Positions 1-8,413 of a stretch of DNA of 30,140 bases are shown in pieces. Position 1 is the first letter of the stretch, and every line of letters starts with the position of its first letter. Location: contig JAEXKM010000294.1 in NCBI GenBank assembly GCA_023445705.1, forward strand, positions 1-30,140, given 5' to 3'. Below the pieces are notes generated by a model. That model was not told the origin of the DNA. It saw only the letters and a program-made list of their open reading frames with translations, and did no database searches. The DNA is from Pseudomonadota bacterium (GTDB lineage: Bacteria > Pseudomonadota > Alphaproteobacteria > Caulobacterales > Caulobacteraceae). A program made the position numbers and the translations under genes.

Positions 1-1565
1 TCGTAGGCCACCGTCACCAACGGGTCGAAGCGGTCGTTCTTCTCTTCGAAGGTGAAGTTCGTCGGCGCGTTGTTGACGATGTAGAGCAGGCCGCTCTTGT
101 CGTCGTGGGTGTAGCGGCCGCCGACCGTCAGGTGCAGCTTGTCCAGGCTCGGCGGGGTGTAGGTCGCCTGGCCGTAGACGGCGTAGCTGGTGGAATAGGC
201 CTTGCTGGCGCGGTCGGTGGAACGGCGCCCGCGGATCGTCGGGGTCGGGTCGTTGATGGTGTAGCCGTCACCGGTCGCGTTCCAACGGTTGGTGGACGGC
301 GTCGCGGCGTCGTCACTGACCTTTTCGTCGAAGTAGTAGAGCCCCGCGACGTAGTCGAGGTTGGCCAGCGAGCCGACCGCCTGGAACTCCTGGCTGAACT
401 GGTGCTGCCAGAGGCCGGCCAGGCTGTAGCGGCTGAAGTTGGCGTTCGGGGCGAAGGCCGGGATCCGGTGCGCGCCGCCGCTGTTGTCCCACTGCTCGAC
501 CTCCACTTCGCGGTACGCGGTGATGGAGCGCAGTTCGATATTCGGCGAGGCCTGCCAGTTCAGGTGCAGGCTGTGACCGAAGGTCTTGTCGACGCTGGGC
601 TGCTGCGGCACGCCGATGTCGGCGTTGTCCATGCGGTCGCTGCTGACCTGGACCAGCGGCGGGAGCGGCGCGATACAGGTCGAGCAGATGGTCGCGCCCG
701 GCGCGACGACGGTGCGGCCCAGCGGATTGTAGTTCACCAGCTGGCTGTAGAACGGGCTGTTGGAGTCCTTGCCGACGTCATAGGTGTAGAGGGCCGTGAA
801 GGTGTCGGTCGGCTTCCAGCTCACCGTGGCCTTGGCGCCGCGACGGTCGTAGTAGTTCCAGCCGGTCTGGCCCGGCAGCGGGTTGTCGACGGTGGCGCCG
901 CGATACTGCAGCACGCCGTCCAGCTTCACCGCGAAGTCGCCGAAGGCCGGCAGATCCAGGTGGGCGTCGGCGTTATAGGCGCCGTAGTTGCCGATGCCGG
1001 CGCTGGCGCGCAGGCCGCCTTCACCGGTCGGGCGCTTGGTCACGAAGCTGACCGCGCCGCCTTCGGTGTTCCGGCCGAACAGGGTGCCTTGCGGCCCCTT
1101 CAGGACTTCGATCCGGTCGACGTCCAGCAGCGCCGCGTTCAGGCCGTGCTGGCGGCCCAGATAGACGCCGTCGACGTAGACGCCGACGCCCTGTTCGCGG
1201 GCGGGCTGGTTGGCGTCCAGCGGAACGATGCCGCGGATACCTACGGTCAGCGCCGATTGGCGGGCTTCGAAGGTGGCCACGCGCAGGCCGGGCACGGCGC
1301 CGTCGCCGAGGTCCAGCATGCTCTGCACGTGACGGTCTTCCATGACCTGGGCGTTGACGACCGAGATCGCGATCGGCGTGCTCTGCAGGTTGGTTTCGCG
1401 CTTGGTCGCGGTGACGACCACTTCGTCCAGCCAGCCGCCCTGGTCGGCGGCGGCGCCCGCTGCGGTGACCGCGGCGGTCTGAGCAAAGGCCGGCGTGGCG
1501 AGCGCGATCAGCGCCGCGCCGCCCATGAGCGCGCTGAGACGGGCTCGGCCAATTGAATGTCGCAT
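1..1565 (-). CDS. TonB-dependent outer-membrane receptor (N-terminal part, cut by window start)
   Basis: Reading from the ATG at 1563-1565, the minus strand stays open to base 1 (about 521 residues), so the C-terminal barrel strands and the stop lie outside the window. A signal peptide is clear (MRHSIGRARL, hydrophobic core, cleavage near AFA-QT, about residue 29). It is followed by a TonB-box-like stretch (DEVVVTATKRE, about residues 47-57), a plug domain with VGVYVDGVYLGR and KGPQGTLFGRNTEGGAV, then beta-barrel sequence (VGGRYTHDDK near the edge). The family takes up siderophores or other large substrates through the outer membrane using TonB-ExbBD energy. The substrate cannot be told from sequence; the plug wording is typical of the large Caulobacter/sphingomonad receptor families. 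A Shine-Dalgarno (GAGGGGAA on the minus strand) sits 5-6 bases before the ATG. A long plus-strand frame over 105-1556 is its antisense shadow. Confidence 0.93.
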   Translation of the reverse strand, partial: MRHSIGRARLSALMGGAALIALATPAFAQTAAVTAAGAAADQGGWLDEVVVTATKRETNLQSTPIAISVVNAQVMEDRHVQSMLDLGDGAVPGLRVATFEARQSALTVGIRGIVPLDANQPAREQGVGVYVDGVYLGRQHGLNAALLDVDRIEVLKGPQGTLFGRNTEGGAVSFVTKRPTGEGGLRASAGIGNYGAYNADAHLDLPAFGDFAVKLDGVLQYRGATVDNPLPGQTGWNYYDRRGAKATVSWKPTDTFTALYTYDVGKDSNSPFYSQLVNYNPLGRTVVAPGATICSTCIAPLPPLVQVSSDRMDNADIGVPQQPSVDKTFGHSLHLNWQASPNIELRSITAYREVEVEQWDNSGGAHRIPAFAPNANFSRYSLAGLWQHQFSQEFQAVGSLANLDYVAGLYYFDEKVSDDAATPSTNRWNATGDGYTINDPTPTIRGRRSTDRASKAYSTSYAVYGQATYTPPSLDKLHLTVGGRYTHDDKSGLLYIVNNAPTNFTFEEKNDRFDPLVTVAY

Positions 1566-1917
1566 TTAGAATTCCCCTCGACACCTGTCTGTCGTTGGGG
1601 GCGGCGTTTAGGGCGTTACCGGCACAGTTCTGTGAAAGATTTTCGAGCGTCTGCGTCGCCGAATTTACATCTTCAATACATCTTCTGAGCCGCCTGGACC
1701 GCGTAAGCGGGGCGGCAGGCAGGCGAACGCCTTGAGCCGCGCGGGTTTGTGTCGAGCACGGGTTTGGCGGCGCGATTAGGGCGTTCGCCGACGCCGATGC
1801 GACATGTTTGCAACCCTGTCGAAATTCCATCTGGGCGACCGCCGACTTCGGCGCCTTGCGTCGCCGACGCCTGAGGCAGATGTTCCGCCAGACACTGCAG
1901 CACAGAGGACGTTTGCG
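1566..1917. other. 352-base intergenic region between divergent receptor and aldo/keto reductase genes
   Basis: No supported gene lies here. The upstream extension of the reductase frame to an ATG at 1804 has arginine-rich, uncharacteristic sequence and no good ribosome site, so I treat it as non-coding. The region must hold the promoters of two divergent genes. It contains a direct repeat TTAGGGCGTT at 1608-1617 and 1776-1785, each preceded by GGCGGCG within one to three bases. Around 1630-1690 it is locally A+T-richer than its surroundings, as expected for a promoter of the receptor, but I could not assign -35/-10 boxes with confidence. Confidence 0.5.
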
Positions 1918-2739
1918 ATGACCCAGCCGCTGATCGCCTTCAACGACGGCGCCAGCCTGCCGCAACTCGGGCTCGGCGTCTGGCAAGTGCCTGACGACGA
2001 GGCGGCGGGAATCGTTCAGGCGGCGGTCGAGGCCGGCTATCGCCATGTCGACACTGCCGCGGTCTACAAGAACGAGGCCGGCGTGGGCGCGGGGCTGGCC
2101 CGGGCCGCGGCCGGCGGCGAGGTCGCCGTCACCACCAAGCTCTGGAACGAGAGCCAGGGCTATGACCGCGCGTTGCGCGCCTTCGAGAAGTCGCTGCAGC
2201 GGCTCGGCCGGGAGAGCGTCGAACTCTACCTGATCCACTGGCCGTGCCCGACCCAGAACCTCTTCGTCGAAAGCTGGAAGGCGATGGTGCGGCTGAAGGA
2301 GGAGGGGCGCGCCCGTTCCATCGGCGTCTCCAACTTCAAGGCCGAGCACCTGCAGCGGATCGTGGACGAAACCGGCGTGGCGCCGGCGGTCAACCAGATC
2401 GAGCTGCATCCGCGTTTCCAGCAAACCGACCTGCGGGCCGCCCATGCCGAACTGGGTGTCGTCACCGAATGCTGGAGCCCGCTGGGCCAGGGGACGCTGC
2501 TGCAGGACCCGGTGATCGCCAAGATCGCGGCCAAGCACGGCAAGAGCCCGGCCCAGGCGGTCATCCGCTGGCACCTGGACAGCGGCTTCATGGTGATTCC
2601 GAAGTCGGCCAATCCCGACCGCATCCGTCAGAACTTCGACGTTTTCGACTTCGCGCTGGATGCCGAGGACATGGCCGCGATCGCCGGCCTGGACGATCCC
2701 GAGGGCCGCATCGGCCCCGATCCCGCGACGTTTGGGTGA
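1918..2739 (+). CDS. Aldo/keto reductase (2,5-diketo-gluconate reductase type)
   Basis: This 273-residue protein is an NADPH-dependent carbonyl reductase of the AKR superfamily (soluble TIM barrel). Visible signatures are GLGVWQV (18-24), GYRHVDTAAVYKNE (40-53) with catalytic Asp45 and Tyr50, Lys74 in TTKLWNE, His107 in LYLIHWP, GVSNF, and the C-terminal cofactor loop IPKSANPDRIRQNFDVFDF. Length and motif order match the AKR3/AKR5 type used for small aldehydes, ketones and sugar derivatives; the true substrate is unknown. I chose the ATG at 1918 because GAGGA (1905-1909) lies 8 bases upstream and the family normally starts a few residues before the first strand; an ATG at 1804 would add 38 atypical residues. 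It is convergent with the histidine kinase, whose stop lies 10 bases away. Confidence 0.93.
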   Translation: MTQPLIAFNDGASLPQLGLGVWQVPDDEAAGIVQAAVEAGYRHVDTAAVYKNEAGVGAGLARAAAGGEVAVTTKLWNESQGYDRALRAFEKSLQRLGRESVELYLIHWPCPTQNLFVESWKAMVRLKEEGRARSIGVSNFKAEHLQRIVDETGVAPAVNQIELHPRFQQTDLRAAHAELGVVTECWSPLGQGTLLQDPVIAKIAAKHGKSPAQAVIRWHLDSGFMVIPKSANPDRIRQNFDVFDFALDAEDMAAIAGLDDPEGRIGPDPATFG

Positions 2740-2749
2740 GCCTGGGCGC

Positions 2750-4690
2750 CTAGGCGAGGTTTCCAGCCGCGTTGGGGCGATCGGACACCAGCGCCTCGAT
2801 GGTGCAGATCACTCCGGCTGGAGGGAAGGCGATCTTGACCTCGCCCTGCAGTTCGGCCGCCAACCCTTTCTTGAGCAGGCGCGCGCCGAATCCGGTGGTG
2901 GCGGGCGCGCTGACCGGCGGCCCGCCGATCTCCCGCCAGGTGAGGTGCAGCCGCACGCCTCCGGCGTCGGCGTCGGTCGACCATTCGATCCGCACCTGGC
3001 CGCCGGGAACCGATAGCGCGCCGTACTTGGCCGCGTTGGTCGCCAGTTCGTGGAACGCCAGGGCTATGGCGATCGCGCTTTTGGGGCTCAGGTTGACCGA
3101 TGGGCCCTGGATCACGAAGCGTCCGCCTGGATCGACCCCGTCGGCGCCATAGGGCTCGGCCGCCTGCCTGGCCAGGTCATGTAGGTTGGCCCCGGCCCAG
3201 CGTTCGTCGGTCAGGACGTCATGGGCCTTCGACAGCGCCAGCAGCCGGTCGGTGAAGGCGTTGCGGACCGCCTCGGGCACGTCATCGCGCCTGAGGGTCT
3301 GGGCGGCGATGGCCTGGACGATCGCCAGCGAGTTCTTCACCCGGTGGTTCAGTTCGTTGACCATCAGGCGCAGATGGGCTTCGGCGGTCTTGCGGCCGGT
3401 GATGTCGAGCGCGGCCCCGACGACGCGGACGCACGCGCCCTCGGCATTGAAGATGCCGCGTCCCTTCATGGAGACCCATCGGACCGCTCGATCCTCCCGG
3501 CCGATCGTTCGGAATTCCACGTCGTAGAGGGCGCAGGCCTCGGGATCGAGTGCGGCGGTGAAGGCCGCCATGACACGGTCGTGGTCATTGGGATGAAGAC
3601 AGGCCGCGAAGTCGCGCATCGTGACCCGCGCGTCCTGGGAAAGACCGAACATTGTTCTGATGCGCGGCGACCAGAACAGCGTTTCGCTCACGACGTCCAA
3701 ATCCCATAGTCCGACCTCGGCGGCCTCACTGGCCAAGCGAAGTTGCTCTTCGCTGGCGCGCAGGAAGCGGGTGGCGCGGATGGTTTCGGTCACCTCGAAA
3801 CCTTCGCAGAACACGCCCGTCGCCCGGCCGTCCTCCATGATCGGCGCATAGACGAAGTCGAAATACCGTGTCTCTTCGAACGCGTCCGGATCACGGCGAT
3901 ACCGGACCGGCGTAGCGGCGAAGACGAGCTGTTCGCCGGTCTCGTAGACTTGGTCGAGGAGCTCGAAGAACCCCTGGTCCGCGACGTCGGGAAAGGCCTC
4001 GCGGATTGGTCGTCCGATCCAATCCTGGCTGTTGAACAGGCGCCGATGCGCCGCGTTCACGAACTCATGGACGTGCTCGGGGCCGCGCATGATGGCGATG
4101 AAGCTCGGCGCCTGTTCGAAAATCCACCACCAGTGCTCGGCCTCCTTGGCGCGCCGCTCCTGGGCCTGCACCGTCTGGGTCGTCTCGGTGCAGACGGCCA
4201 GGACGCCGCCCACCGCATGGGGCGCACCTTCGTCGTGGACGGGGCTGAGGCTGTACGTCCAGTAGGCCTCTTCAAGGGCGCCGTTGCGGGTGATCGGAAC
4301 AAGTTGGTTCTCGTGCCAGGTCGCCGGCCCGCCGGACATCACCTGTTCGATCTGCGGCCCGATCACTGGCCAGACCTCTGTCCAGCAATCCAGCGCTCCC
4401 TGGCCGAGCGCGCTGGGATGCCGCTCCGGCCCGAGTGAGACGGCGTAGGCGTCGTTGTAGAATTGGATGAGGTCCGGACCCCACCAGAGGAACATCGGAT
4501 GGCGCGTGGTCAGCAGCAGGCGGACCGCCGTCTTCAGCGACTGTGGCCAGGATTGCGGCGGACCTAGGGGGGAGCGGCTCCAGTCATGCCCGCGGGTCAG
4601 CGCCCCCATCTCTCCGCCGCCTTCGAGGAAGTCGAGGGCGCGGGAGGCAGGGGGAGAACGGGAGGCGGCAGGGCTGCCATTGGCCGGCAC
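2750..4690 (-). CDS. PAS-domain sensor histidine kinase of the HWE family
   Basis: A 646-residue cytoplasmic sensor kinase with no signal peptide or membrane segment. Three PAS-like modules can be read: about 30-170 (MFLWWGPDLIQFYND), 185-305 (FEQAPSFIAIM to FEVTE) and 315-435 (AAEVGLWDLD to ALDITGRK). The kinase core has the phospho-acceptor His449 in LNHRVKNSLAIVQAIA, an N box HELATNAAKYGALS (547-560) and the defining W-x-E in LTWRE (583-587), then TGFGARLL. The His in the N box and WxE place it in the HWE class, common in alphaproteobacteria and often used in general stress or light signalling. No LOV cysteine motif (NCRFLQ) is seen, so blue-light sensing by LOV is not supported. The start is GTG at 4688-4690, with GGGGA 8 bases upstream. 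No response regulator lies nearby, so it is an orphan; it is 103 bases downstream of the transglycosylase on the same strand. Confidence 0.93.
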   Translation of the reverse strand: MPANGSPAASRSPPASRALDFLEGGGEMGALTRGHDWSRSPLGPPQSWPQSLKTAVRLLLTTRHPMFLWWGPDLIQFYNDAYAVSLGPERHPSALGQGALDCWTEVWPVIGPQIEQVMSGGPATWHENQLVPITRNGALEEAYWTYSLSPVHDEGAPHAVGGVLAVCTETTQTVQAQERRAKEAEHWWWIFEQAPSFIAIMRGPEHVHEFVNAAHRRLFNSQDWIGRPIREAFPDVADQGFFELLDQVYETGEQLVFAATPVRYRRDPDAFEETRYFDFVYAPIMEDGRATGVFCEGFEVTETIRATRFLRASEEQLRLASEAAEVGLWDLDVVSETLFWSPRIRTMFGLSQDARVTMRDFAACLHPNDHDRVMAAFTAALDPEACALYDVEFRTIGREDRAVRWVSMKGRGIFNAEGACVRVVGAALDITGRKTAEAHLRLMVNELNHRVKNSLAIVQAIAAQTLRRDDVPEAVRNAFTDRLLALSKAHDVLTDERWAGANLHDLARQAAEPYGADGVDPGGRFVIQGPSVNLSPKSAIAIALAFHELATNAAKYGALSVPGGQVRIEWSTDADAGGVRLHLTWREIGGPPVSAPATTGFGARLLKKGLAAELQGEVKIAFPPAGVICTIEALVSDRPNAAGNLA

Positions 4691-4793
4691 GCTGGTTTCC
4701 CCAGAGATCCTAGATGGAAACCCTAACCCCTGGATTCAAAGTGTGAAAGCGCTCGCGCAGCACCCGTCGGTTGCGGGACGCCGCGCGGGGGCC

Positions 4794-6947
4794 CTACGGG
4801 TTCGGGATCGGAGCGTTGCTGCCCGCCACCGGCAGGGGCGGACCGGTTTCGGCGGGGCCGGCATAGGCGCCGTAGGCGCCGCGCTTCAGGTCGGCGCTGA
4901 GCGTGATCGGCGCCGAACCGCCGTTCAGCCGGGCGCGATAGACCTGCATCCCTTCCATGACGCGCATCACGTAGTTGCGGGTCTCGGAGAACGGGATGCA
5001 TTCGATGAAGTCGATCGGATCGGTCGTCGCCCCGCGGGGATCGCCGCAGAACGCGACCCATTGCGGCGGCCGGCCCGGGCCAGCGTTGTAGGCGGCGATC
5101 GCCATGGGATACGAGCCCGAGAAGTTGCTGACCTGCCGTCCCAGGAACGCCTGGCCAAGCTGCATGTTGTAGTCGGCCTGATAGAGCATCGAGGCGTCGA
5201 AACCCATGCCGAGCTGGCGGGCGGTGGACGCCGCGGTGGCCGGCAGCAGTTGCATCATGCCCCGCGCGTCGGCGCCCGACCGCACCATCGGGTCGAAGCC
5301 GCTTTCCTGGCGCGTGATCCCGAGAGTCAGCGCTAGCTCAGGAGCGCCGGGCACGGAGGGCGGGTTACGCACCGGATAGCCGCGCTCCACCAGCACGAAG
5401 CCGCGCTGCGCGGCGGTCCGCACCACGCGCATGGAGGTGTCCTGATCGGCGGTCGCCCGGGCGAAGTCGACCAGCAGCGCCTGCTCTTCCAGGGTCGGCA
5501 GGATGTCATCGAGCGCCAGGATGAAGGTCTTGAGCAGGTCCCGCTCGCCCAGTTCGCTCAGCATGCGGGCGGCGGCGACCGTATCGCGCTTCTCGAATCG
5601 GGCGCGATCGGCCTGGGTGATCTGTGGGTCGGTTCCCAGCACCAGGCGCTGGCCGAGCTTCTCGGCCGCCAGCTGCCCATAGAAGGTCGTGTAGAATTTC
5701 GCGCCGGCAGCGTAATAGCCGCGAGCCGCGGACTCGTCGCCCCGGGCCTCGGCCGTGCGGCCCAGCCAGTAGAAGGCGCGGCCGCGGGTGATCGGTGACT
5801 TCCCGATCTTCTCGAGGTTGGTGAAGTGGATATGGGCCTGGGCCGGATTCTTCAGGCGGGTGAGGGCGATCCAGCCGGCATAGAACTCTGCGTCGGCCGC
5901 GGGCGCGCCCGAGGTCAGCCCGCTGTTGGCCGCAGCCGCATAGGCGCTGGCCGAATCCCCATTGCGCAGGGCGTAGAGGATCAGGCGGTACCGCTCGGCC
6001 CAGATACGGCTCTCCATGTCGCCATGGGCGAGGTCGGTGGGGAAATAGCGGAGATTGGCGATCGCCAGGGTCTCGAGGTTGCGTTGCCGATAGTAGCTCG
6101 CCCGTTCGAACGCGACGCCGGGACTGTTGGTGAGCTGGCCGGGCAGGGCGGCGGCCATGTCATTGGCCGTCGTGGAGCCGGAACGATAGGCCATGCGCAC
6201 CAGCGCCGCCTGCATCTGGTCGGGCGGCAGCAGCGGCAGGATATCGCGCGCCGCCGGTCCCTGCGGACCATAGAGCAGGATGTCGGCTCGGCGGACATGG
6301 TCCTCAGGCGTCAGAAGAACGCCGAAACGCGCCAGCATGGCTTGCTGCTGCGGCTGCTCGAACAGCCGGTCGCGCCAGAAGCGGCGGATCAGCTCTGCGG
6401 CCTCCTTCTGGCGGCCGGTGCTCTGATAGGCGCTGGCCAGCGCCATGGCGCCTTCCGCGGTCTCGGGCTCGGCGCCGTCGAACCAGGCGATGATTTCCTT
6501 GGGCGACTTGCCCGAGGTTTCGATGAGCTTTTCGGCGGCGAGTTGGCGGCGGGCCGGTCGCGGCCAGCCGTTCAGGTCACGGCGGGCCTGGTCGAGCTCG
6601 TAGAACGACATGGTGTCTGCGGCGGAATCGATCAGGGCCCAGGTGGCGAGCTTCTTGGCGGCCGGGTCGTTGATCGCGGCGATCGCAGCGCGTGCGGTGG
6701 TCCCGTCGCGGCGCTTGGCCGCGGCGATCGCCGAGCGAAGCGTGGCGGCGTCCGTCATCGAGAGCCGCGTGTAGCCGGCGTTGGCGGGGGGCTGGTTCAG
6801 CTCGATCGGCCGCGGCCCTTCGGAAAAGGGCGCGTAGGGACCGGGCGCCGGCGCGTTCTGGGGCGAAGCCTGCTGGGCGTTGGCCACCGTCGCCAACAGC
6901 AGGATGGAGGCGGTGCTCAGAAACGCTTTGCGGGCCTTGCGAGCCAA
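4794..6947 (-). CDS. slt: Periplasmic soluble lytic murein transglycosylase
   Basis: A 717-residue exported enzyme that cleaves peptidoglycan glycan strands to 1,6-anhydro-muropeptides. A signal peptide is evident (MARKARKAF, hydrophobic core, NAQQ near residue 24). Residues about 70-500 are helical and repeat-like, as in the superhelical ring of Slt70. The catalytic SLT domain follows: LGITRQESGFDP with general acid Glu548, ARGMMQLLPATA, and AIAAYNAGPGRPPQWV. The tail ends in a short proline-rich stretch. The start is TTG (6945-6947), preceded by GGAG at 9 bases; no in-frame ATG upstream fits better. It is divergent from dapA, which supplies the lysine/diaminopimelate branch used in the wall, though co-regulation is only inferred. 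The family identity is certain; the exact paralogue is not. Confidence 0.93.
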   Translation of the reverse strand: MARKARKAFLSTASILLLATVANAQQASPQNAPAPGPYAPFSEGPRPIELNQPPANAGYTRLSMTDAATLRSAIAAAKRRDGTTARAAIAAINDPAAKKLATWALIDSAADTMSFYELDQARRDLNGWPRPARRQLAAEKLIETSGKSPKEIIAWFDGAEPETAEGAMALASAYQSTGRQKEAAELIRRFWRDRLFEQPQQQAMLARFGVLLTPEDHVRRADILLYGPQGPAARDILPLLPPDQMQAALVRMAYRSGSTTANDMAAALPGQLTNSPGVAFERASYYRQRNLETLAIANLRYFPTDLAHGDMESRIWAERYRLILYALRNGDSASAYAAAANSGLTSGAPAADAEFYAGWIALTRLKNPAQAHIHFTNLEKIGKSPITRGRAFYWLGRTAEARGDESAARGYYAAGAKFYTTFYGQLAAEKLGQRLVLGTDPQITQADRARFEKRDTVAAARMLSELGERDLLKTFILALDDILPTLEEQALLVDFARATADQDTSMRVVRTAAQRGFVLVERGYPVRNPPSVPGAPELALTLGITRQESGFDPMVRSGADARGMMQLLPATAASTARQLGMGFDASMLYQADYNMQLGQAFLGRQVSNFSGSYPMAIAAYNAGPGRPPQWVAFCGDPRGATTDPIDFIECIPFSETRNYVMRVMEGMQVYRARLNGGSAPITLSADLKRGAYGAYAGPAETGPPLPVAGSNAPIPNP

Positions 6948-7009
6948 GGTGGGGAACTCCAGTGACGGAAAAGGGAACTAGACATGTTGCGGCGCAGGGC
7001 CACGCCGCC

Positions 7010-7039
7010 ATATTGTCCGGCCAAATCTTGAGGCCGCAA
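7010..7039 (-). promoter_or_regulatory. Candidate promoter for the lytic transglycosylase gene
   Basis: On the minus strand TTGCGG (7034-7039) and CAATAT (7010-7015) are separated by 18 bases. They would start transcription about 55 bases before the TTG start. The match is modest and was found by eye only. The same 30 bases contain a possible opposing promoter (TTGTCC 7013-7018, CAATAA 7037-7042) for dapA and a CGGCC-N9-GGCCG dyad (7018-7036). Confidence 0.3.
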
Positions 7040-7073
7040 TAACTGGCCTTCTCTTCACGGCTTTTTGCAGACC

Positions 7074-7958
7074 ATGTCAGAAGTTTTGTTCAAGGGCGTC
7101 ATGCCTGCGCTGGTGACTCCCTTCCGCGACGGTGCGGTCGATGAGAAAGCGTTCGTGGAGCTCGTCGAGCGCCAGATCGCCGGCGGCGTCCACGGCATCG
7201 TTCCGGTCGGCACCACCGGCGAGACCGCGACCCTCTCCCATGAGGAGCATCGCCGTGTGGTCGAACTGGCCGTGAAGACGTCGGCCGGCCGGGTGCCAGT
7301 CGTCGCCGGCGCCGGCTCCAACTCCACCGAGGAGGCGATCGAGCTCGTGGCGCATGCCAAGGCGATCGGCGCCGATGCGGCCCTGGTGGTCACCCCCTAC
7401 TACAATCGCCCCAGCCAGGAGGGCCTCTACGCGCACTACGCGGCGATCAACGACGCCGTGCAGCTGCCGGTGCTGGTCTACAACGTTCCCAGCCGGACCG
7501 CGGTGGACATCAGCAACGAAACCCTGGCGCGCCTCTCCAAGCTGCCGAACATTGTCGGCATCAAGGACGCCACCGGCGACATGACCCGCGCCACCGTACA
7601 GCGCCTGCTGTGCGGCGAGGATTGGGTGATGCTGTCGGGCGACGATCTCACCGCCCTTGGCTACCTGGCGCACGGCGGCCATGGCTGCATTTCGGTCACG
7701 TCCAACGTGGCCCCCGATCTCTGCGCCACCTTCTACAACGCCGCCCTGGGCGACGACTGGAAGACCGCCCTCTACTGGCAGGACCGCCTGTTCCGCCTGC
7801 ACAAGTCGCTGTTCACCGACGCCTCGCCGTCGCCGACCAAGTACGCGCTGGCGCATCTGGGTCTGTGCCTGGAGGACGTGCGTCTGCCGATCGTCCCGGC
7901 CTCCGAGGCCAGCCGCGCCGAGGTGCTGGCGGGGATGAGGGAAGCTGGCGTCGTCTGA
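7074..7958 (+). CDS. dapA: 4-hydroxy-tetrahydrodipicolinate synthase
   Basis: Condenses pyruvate with aspartate semialdehyde, the first committed step to diaminopimelate and lysine, in the cytoplasm. The 294-residue length is standard. Visible signatures are GTTGET (46-51), VVTPYYNRP (105-113), catalytic Tyr136 in VLVYNVPSRT, Arg141, and Schiff-base Lys164 in VGIKDATGD; GGHGCISVTSN closes the barrel. I chose the ATG at 7074; a TTG nine bases earlier is in frame but has no advantage. No clear Shine-Dalgarno is present. The stop overlaps the smpB start as ATGA-type overlap (TGA 7956-7958, ATG 7958-7960), so the two genes are very likely co-transcribed and translationally coupled. No lysine riboswitch-like structure is visible upstream. 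Confidence 0.97.
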   Translation: MSEVLFKGVMPALVTPFRDGAVDEKAFVELVERQIAGGVHGIVPVGTTGETATLSHEEHRRVVELAVKTSAGRVPVVAGAGSNSTEEAIELVAHAKAIGADAALVVTPYYNRPSQEGLYAHYAAINDAVQLPVLVYNVPSRTAVDISNETLARLSKLPNIVGIKDATGDMTRATVQRLLCGEDWVMLSGDDLTALGYLAHGGHGCISVTSNVAPDLCATFYNAALGDDWKTALYWQDRLFRLHKSLFTDASPSPTKYALAHLGLCLEDVRLPIVPASEASRAEVLAGMREAGVV

Positions 7959-8413
7959 TGGCTGGCAAGGTGATCGCAGAGAACCGGCGCGCCCGGTACG
8001 ACTACTTCCTCGAAGAGCCTTTCGAGGCGGGCCTGATCCTGACCGGATCGGAGGTCAAGTCGCTGCGCACCGGTCGCGCCAACATCGCCGAATCCTACGT
8101 CTCGGTCGAAGGCGACGAGGTGGTGTTGATCAACGCCGACATCCCGCCCTTCGCCCAGGCCAATCGCTTCAACCATGAGCCGCGGCGGCACCGGAAATTG
8201 CTCCTGCACCGCAAGCAGCTCGATCGCCTGATCGGGGCCGTTCAACGAGAAGGCCGGACCATCATCCCGACCAAGCTCTATTGGAACGACAAGGGCCTGG
8301 CCAAGCTCGAGATTTCGGTCGCCAAGGGCAAGAAGCTGCACGACAAGCGCGAGACCACCGCCGAGCGCGACTGGCAGCGCGACAAGGCACGGCTGCTGCG
8401 TGACAAGGGCTGA
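7958..8413 (+). CDS. smpB: SsrA (tmRNA)-binding protein SmpB
   Basis: This 151-residue basic protein binds tmRNA and delivers it to stalled ribosomes in trans-translation. Recognised stretches are AENRRARYDYFLEEPFEAG at the N-terminus, LTGSEVKSLRTGRANIAESY, RRHRKLLLHRKQ, and the C-terminal tail GKKLHDKRETTAERDWQRDK that enters the mRNA channel. The start is set by family length and by the one-base overlap with the dapA stop; an open frame extends much further upstream but lies over dapA. The 3' end overlaps the following acetyltransferase by 14 bases. The tmRNA gene itself is not in this window. Confidence 0.97.
   Translation: MAGKVIAENRRARYDYFLEEPFEAGLILTGSEVKSLRTGRANIAESYVSVEGDEVVLINADIPPFAQANRFNHEPRRHRKLLLHRKQLDRLIGAVQREGRTIIPTKLYWNDKGLAKLEISVAKGKKLHDKRETTAERDWQRDKARLLRDKG

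Noticed and set aside
105..1556. Plus-strand open frame of 483 codons
   Set aside because: It is exactly antisense to the TonB receptor, has low-complexity V/G/R/A composition and no recognisable family; typical of high-G+C shadow frames.
1804..1917. N-terminal extension of the aldo/keto reductase from ATG 1804
   Set aside because: The added 38 residues are unlike the family, and a good ribosome site stands before the ATG at 1918.
7021..7073. Lysine riboswitch before dapA
   Set aside because: The leader is far too short and shows no multi-helix junction.
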